DNA from: Hyphomicrobiaceae bacterium
GTDB lineage: Bacteria; Pseudomonadota; Alphaproteobacteria; Rhizobiales; Hyphomicrobiaceae
Direction of reading: 5' to 3'
DNA length: 64,000 bases
Assembly (NCBI GenBank): GCA_030655135.1
Contig: JAURWC010000074.1
Location: forward strand, 62,001-126,000
Shown: positions 60,240-64,000 of the stretch, in pieces
Layout: every line of letters begins with the position of its first letter
How positions within the stretch are numbered: the first letter of the stretch is position 1
Notes under the pieces: generated by a model
Seen by the model: only the letters and a program-made list of their open reading frames with translations
Told to the model about the DNA's origin: nothing
Databases searched by the model: none
Position numbers and translations under genes: made by a program

Positions 60240-62150
60240 ATGCGCCGCACTGTGATCTGGATCGTTATGGGCTTCGCCGTGAGCCCCCTGGCCACGGCTT
60301 ACGCCGCGCTGGCACAGCAACCGGCTGCAACGATCGTGCTGGACGGCTCCGGATCGATGGCCGGTTGGCTGGACGGCGCCAAGGCGAGCAAGATGGATAT
60401 GGTGCGGGCAGCCCTGGCGCCCGCGATGGCCACGGCGCCACCCAACAGCGCAGTCGGTCTCGTAGCCTTCGGACACCGGCGCAAGGGCAATTGCGGTGAC
60501 GTCGAAGCGGTGGTGGCGCCGGAAGCCGGCGCGCTGGAAAAAACGATCGCGGCGCTGCCCGGCGTCGCTACCACGGGCAAGGGGCCGCTGGTGCAGGCGC
60601 TGCGGCAGGCCGCCCAAGGACTGGGCACCGGACCCAACCGCTCGATCATTCTGCTGCACGACGATCCCGACAATTGCAATCAGGATGCCTGCGCGGCAGC
60701 GGCCGCCATCGCCAAGTCGAACCCTGGCCTTCCCATTCACGTCATAACGCTTGGCGCCAAGCCGCAAACGCGCGCGGCGATGGCCTGCGTCGCGACCGCC
60801 ACGGGCGGCAGGCAGTTCGAGGTCGTCGATGAAGCGGGCTTGGCCACCGCATTGAGCGAAGTGGTGAAGCTTGCCAGGCTCGACGCCGCCGTTCCAATGC
60901 CGAAGCCCGCCGTTCGCCCCGATGCCCCGCCGGAAGCAAAGCTGTCCGAGTCCGGTCTGGTGCTGACGGCCAGCCTCACGCCGGGTGGAGACGCGCTTGC
61001 CGAGCCCATCCGCTGGCATGTCACGAAGGACGGCGGCGGCATGGAGGGCGCGTTCGATTCCTCAACGGCAGAATTTGTCCAGGCAATGCCTGCAGGCCGC
61101 TACACCGTCGAAGCGCAGCTTGGCCTTGCAACGGCGAAGCAAACGATCGACGTCGCCGAAGGCAAACCCTCCGTCGCACGTTTCGAGCTCAATGCGGGCC
61201 GGCTGGTGCTAGCGCCGGGTAGCGTTGGCTTGTCCTCCACGCTTGTCACTCTGCTTCGCGTCGACCCGAAACGCGAACCGGTCTTCGTCGGACGGTTGGC
61301 GGCCACGCCGCTCGTCGTGCCGGCTGGAAACTATGAGCTGCAGCTCGACGATGGCCCGGCCCAGGAACTGACCAAGGTTTCCGTATCTGCCGGGGCGGAT
61401 GTCACGGCGGGACGGCCTGCCGCTTCAGGACGCCTGGAACTCGAGGCCGTCAGCGCCGAGAACGGACCTGCGATTGAAGCCGTCACGTTTGCGGTCGAAA
61501 AAGACGATCCCGATGCGCCGCAGGGCCGCCGTGAAATCGCACGGTCGGCCGCACCTCGGCCAGATTTCACGCTGCCCGCCGGTACCTACTACGTGACCGC
61601 TCGTGCCAAGCAGGTCGAAGCGCGCCAGCGTTTGGCAATCTCGGCGGGCACCACCATCAAGCAGACGATGGTGCTGGCGCTGTCGCGGCTAACGCTGGCG
61701 GCACGGTCCAATGCCGCACTCTCGCCGCAGGGTCCCGTGCTCAATTTCCGCGTGGTGCGCCTTGACGACGGCGAGCGTGAAGTGGCGCGGTCCGTGGCCG
61801 CCTCACCAGTTTTGACGTTGCCGGCCGGCCGGTACCGCGTAGAAGCCAAGCTTGGCTCCGAGAACGCGCGCGCCGTAATGGATACCGAACTGGTGGCGGG
61901 CAAAGACGGGCAGGTAACGTTGGATATTCCCGCCGGACAGGTGCGGCTGGATCGCGCCGGCGGCAGCGAAGTACCGATCGTCGAAGTGGAAGATGAGGCA
62001 GGTCAGGTCGTCTGGCACGCGGGCGCAGGAGAGACGGCCACAGCACTGCTTGCGCCCGGCCGCTATAAATATCGCACCAAGGATGGCATCCAGAAGTCGT
62101 TCGATGTTCGCAACGGCGAGCGTCAGACGCTTCGGCTCAGCGAGAACTGA
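60240..62150 (+). CDS. Secreted von Willebrand A protein with beta-sandwich repeats
   Basis: The 636-residue protein has a signal peptide (MRRTVIWIVMGFAVSPLATAYA). Its VWA domain (about 28-210) keeps the metal-ion site DGSGSMAGW, a Thr in TTGKGPLVQALRQA and a late Asp in LHDDPDN. About 400 residues of repeated beta-sandwich units follow, each centred on a P-A-G-x-Y-x-V-x-A/L motif (MPAGRYTVEAQLGLA, VPAGNYELQLDDGPA, LPAGTYYVTARAKQV, LPAGRYRVEAKLGSE, APGRYKYRTKDGIQ). Such units bind carbohydrate or peptide partners at the cell surface. It is 8 bases from the next gene, which has the same repeat style. Confidence 0.8.
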   Translation: MRRTVIWIVMGFAVSPLATAYAALAQQPAATIVLDGSGSMAGWLDGAKASKMDMVRAALAPAMATAPPNSAVGLVAFGHRRKGNCGDVEAVVAPEAGALEKTIAALPGVATTGKGPLVQALRQAAQGLGTGPNRSIILLHDDPDNCNQDACAAAAAIAKSNPGLPIHVITLGAKPQTRAAMACVATATGGRQFEVVDEAGLATALSEVVKLARLDAAVPMPKPAVRPDAPPEAKLSESGLVLTASLTPGGDALAEPIRWHVTKDGGGMEGAFDSSTAEFVQAMPAGRYTVEAQLGLATAKQTIDVAEGKPSVARFELNAGRLVLAPGSVGLSSTLVTLLRVDPKREPVFVGRLAATPLVVPAGNYELQLDDGPAQELTKVSVSAGADVTAGRPAASGRLELEAVSAENGPAIEAVTFAVEKDDPDAPQGRREIARSAAPRPDFTLPAGTYYVTARAKQVEARQRLAISAGTTIKQTMVLALSRLTLAARSNAALSPQGPVLNFRVVRLDDGEREVARSVAASPVLTLPAGRYRVEAKLGSENARAVMDTELVAGKDGQVTLDIPAGQVRLDRAGGSEVPIVEVEDEAGQVVWHAGAGETATALLAPGRYKYRTKDGIQKSFDVRNGERQTLRLSEN

Positions 62151-62158
62151 GGCGCAGA

Positions 62159-63160
62159 ATGCTGATGAAAGCTACAAAACGCGTTTGGACGTCTTGGGCG
62201 ATGGTCTCCATCGCCCTGGCGGCGCTGGCGCTGCCGGCTGCGGCCCAGCAAGACATGATAGACGGCGCAGCGCCCTCGGGTAGTGACGACGCGACGGCGC
62301 CGCCCGTGCAGGAACAGCCGCCGGCACCGGACGCAGGCAGCGGCACGACAGTTATCCCGCGCAGCGAACCGCCCGCCGGATCGACGACGGCGATTGATCC
62401 CGCAGGCCCCGATCAGTTGCAACTGGTGGCGCTGTTGACGGCGGACGGGCAACGCATCGAGCAAGGCATGATCTGGCGCATCTACGCGCCGCTGCCCGAA
62501 AAGGGCAAGGTGAAGCTGCTCAGCACGCACGAAGAGCCCAGCCCGAAATTGACGCTGAAGCCGGGCGAGTATGTCGTGAACGCGGCGTTCGGGCGGGCAT
62601 ATCTCACGCGGAAGATCTCCCTCAAACCCGGCACCGCGACTATTGAACAGTTCGTGCTGAACGCCGGCGGCCTGCGCGTATCGGCCAAGGTCGGCGAGGC
62701 GGACGCGCCGGGAAACACCGTGCGCTTCAACATTTATTCCGATCGCGACCAGCAGGATAACCGCCGCACCATCATGATGGGCGCCAAACCCGGCGTGGTG
62801 GTGCGGCTGAACGCCGGCATCTATCAGATCGAGTCCACCTACGGCGACGCCAACGCGACGGTCCGCACCGACGTGACCGTTGAAGCCGGAAAGCTGACCG
62901 AGACGGCTCTAAAACACGCCGCCGCACGAGCCACGTTCAAGCTCGTGGCGCGCCCTGGCGGTGAAGCAACAGCAGACACGCAGTGGCGCGTTGAGACATC
63001 ATCGGGACAGCTGGTGAAGGAGAACGCAGGCGCGTTTCCAACCCACATGCTGGCGCCGGGCAAGTACATCGCCGTTGCCAAGCATGCCGGCAAGGTGTTC
63101 AAGCGCGAATTCGCCGTCGAAGACGGCTCGCAGCAAGAAATCGAAGTGCTGATGGAATAG
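62159..63160 (+). CDS. Secreted beta-sandwich repeat protein, companion of the vWA protein
   Basis: The 333-residue protein has a signal peptide (MLMKATKRVWTSWAMVSIALAALALPAAAQ), a disordered acidic/Pro linker, and then repeat units built like those of its upstream neighbour (LTLKPGEYVVNAAFGRA, VVRLNAGIYQIESTYGDANA, HMLAPGKYIAVAKHAGK). It lacks a VWA domain. The start lies 8 bases after the vWA stop, so the two are cotranscribed and probably form one complex outside the membrane. No ribosome site stands out; the ATG at 62159 or the Met two codons on are both possible. Confidence 0.75.
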   Translation: MLMKATKRVWTSWAMVSIALAALALPAAAQQDMIDGAAPSGSDDATAPPVQEQPPAPDAGSGTTVIPRSEPPAGSTTAIDPAGPDQLQLVALLTADGQRIEQGMIWRIYAPLPEKGKVKLLSTHEEPSPKLTLKPGEYVVNAAFGRAYLTRKISLKPGTATIEQFVLNAGGLRVSAKVGEADAPGNTVRFNIYSDRDQQDNRRTIMMGAKPGVVVRLNAGIYQIESTYGDANATVRTDVTVEAGKLTETALKHAAARATFKLVARPGGEATADTQWRVETSSGQLVKENAGAFPTHMLAPGKYIAVAKHAGKVFKREFAVEDGSQQEIEVLME

Positions 63161-63187
63161 CGCGCGACGATCGTCCGCGCACGAAGA

Positions 63188-63886
63188 TCAGAAGTCGGTC
63201 AGCACCCAGTCGCTCGGGCAGCCGTTACTGAGCATGCGTTTGTCGACAGTATCGCGATCCGCTGGGCGGGACAGGTCGTGGAACAGGTTGCGTGCGATCT
63301 GCCATTGCTCGCAGGCGGTCGTGGGATCGCCGTTGCTGAGATAGAGATCGCCGAGTTCAAGGCGGGCCAACGCGTGAGGCTCGTCCAGGCGGTTGAGCGC
63401 AGCGACGCGGATGGCATCGCGAAGGCGAGACGCCGCCTCGTCCTTCTGCCCAGCCGCGACATAGGCCGTCGCCTGTTTGATGTACAGGTGCGCCAGTTCG
63501 CTGCTGTTGCCGCCCGCTTCGCTGCGCGCGATGGCCTCCGCGAAACCGGCCGGATCGGCCGCGGGGGTGCCGGATGCAGGCGCAGGGACAGTGGCATCCG
63601 GCTGCAGGAGCGCATCGGCTGGCGCCGATGCTGGAACCGCCACGGCGGCGGGTGCCACAGCGGGGGGAGCCCGCACTGGCTCCGCGGCTGCTGAAGGCGC
63701 CTCATTGAGCGCGCGTTGCATGGGAATAGTGCCCTCAAGCCTCTCGGGCGGCGGCGCCGTTGCCGCGTCCGGTCGTGGTGTTCGCGATTGGCGAGCCGCC
63801 CATATTGCCGCAAGGGCCACCAACGCGAGGGGCAGAGCCAGCAGCAGCCATCCGAGCGTCCCGTCGATCGCAAAGCTTTGCTGCAT
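63188..63886 (-). CDS. Membrane-anchored TPR-like protein
   Basis: The 232-residue protein has an N-terminal helix (TLGWLLLALPLALVALAAIWAARQS), a long Pro/Ala linker (about 55-120), and a C-terminal domain of TPR-like helices (ELAHLYIKQATAYVAAGQKDEAASRLRDAIRVA, ARLELGDLYLSNGDPTTACEQWQIARNLFHD) ending in SNGCPSDWVLTDF. GGGAGGG lies before the ATG. It is convergent with the vWA pair; it may be a partner in the same envelope process. The 114 bases up to the window end hold nothing I can name. Confidence 0.7.
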   Translation of the reverse strand: MQQSFAIDGTLGWLLLALPLALVALAAIWAARQSRTPRPDAATAPPPERLEGTIPMQRALNEAPSAAAEPVRAPPAVAPAAVAVPASAPADALLQPDATVPAPASGTPAADPAGFAEAIARSEAGGNSSELAHLYIKQATAYVAAGQKDEAASRLRDAIRVAALNRLDEPHALARLELGDLYLSNGDPTTACEQWQIARNLFHDLSRPADRDTVDKRMLSNGCPSDWVLTDF

Positions 63887-64000
63887 GCGCTGCCCTCCCC
63901 CTACCGTGCCGACAATAAGTGCCTCTGGAACCTAGCGAATTGACGCAGCCTTCGCCGCGGGCGGGTGTCATTTGGCCGTCCGTATGCGTAATGTTCGCGA

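Noticed and set aside
1-64000. CRISPR arrays, tRNA, rRNA genes, insertion sequences or prophage.
   Set aside because: I read both strands for regular 24-40 bp repeat-spacer arrays, tRNA-like cloverleaf ends, transposase or integrase motifs, and found none. The only tandem repeat is the 66-bp pair before leuD.

Overview
The window is a chromosome-like stretch of a high-GC alphaproteobacterium. Family content points to the Rhizobiales, perhaps near the Hyphomicrobiaceae. The markers are a MucR/Ros regulator, a NadQ-type (Nudix plus winged helix) NAD repressor next to nadABC, a TIGR02301 protein, DUF1491 and DUF6456 proteins, a freestanding DnaA-domain-IV-like protein, pyruvate phosphate dikinase, TlyA, and REP elements of the '..CCCCGGA..TCCGGGG..' kind. 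This placement comes from recognising families, not from a search. I see no rRNA, tRNA, CRISPR array, insertion sequence or integrase. Most of the window is housekeeping DNA.

Left part (1-11.4 kb): a minus-strand envelope operon (two tiny membrane proteins and an OmpA protein with a long Ala/Lys/Glu repeat), a HAMP-PAS-GGDEF-EAL phosphodiesterase, pdxH, two overlapping RNA methyltransferase genes, sodC and ppdK. NAD region (11.5-19.4 kb): nadA, nadB and nadC lie together on the minus strand. Their promoter region carries two inverted repeats of the same layout (NNNCTC-N5-GAGNNN). The likely regulator gene nadQ is 1 kb upstream, in a row with ygfZ, tag and an HD hydrolase. An NAD kinase gene lies far away at 56.9 kb.

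Middle (19.4-34.7 kb): dihydroorotase, two L,D-transpeptidases of different types, a LysE exporter, a YedK/SRAP protein, a 602-residue protein with a Clp N-domain-like region and long coiled coils but no AAA+ module, a GlcD-like flavoprotein, an inositol monophosphatase, a Sel1-repeat protein, a ThiE-like protein and a LysR regulator. Leucine region (34.8-39.5 kb): leuC follows a promoter and a short two-hairpin leader ending in a terminator. leuD lies 2.5 kb on, behind two HExxH proteins and a 66-bp tandem hairpin repeat.

Right part (39.5-64 kb): gloA, the actP/DUF485 acetate uptake pair, a deacetylase with an altered motif 1, several small membrane or peptidoglycan-binding proteins and sufE. 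A regulator cluster follows (DUF6456, DnaA-IV-like protein, MucR), then oligopeptidase B, a GAF-GGDEF diguanylate cyclase, an isolated lower-GC locus (53.2-55.2 kb), cutA, nadK, an EptA-type phosphoethanolamine transferase, a nitroreductase, and a von Willebrand A / beta-sandwich / TPR envelope cluster at the right edge.

The best leads for something undescribed are the Clp-N/coiled-coil protein, the leuC leader, the 27-residue gene with its own ribosome site and terminator, the locus at 53.3-55.2 kb, and the vWA cluster. No complete novel multi-gene system is proven by the sequence alone.
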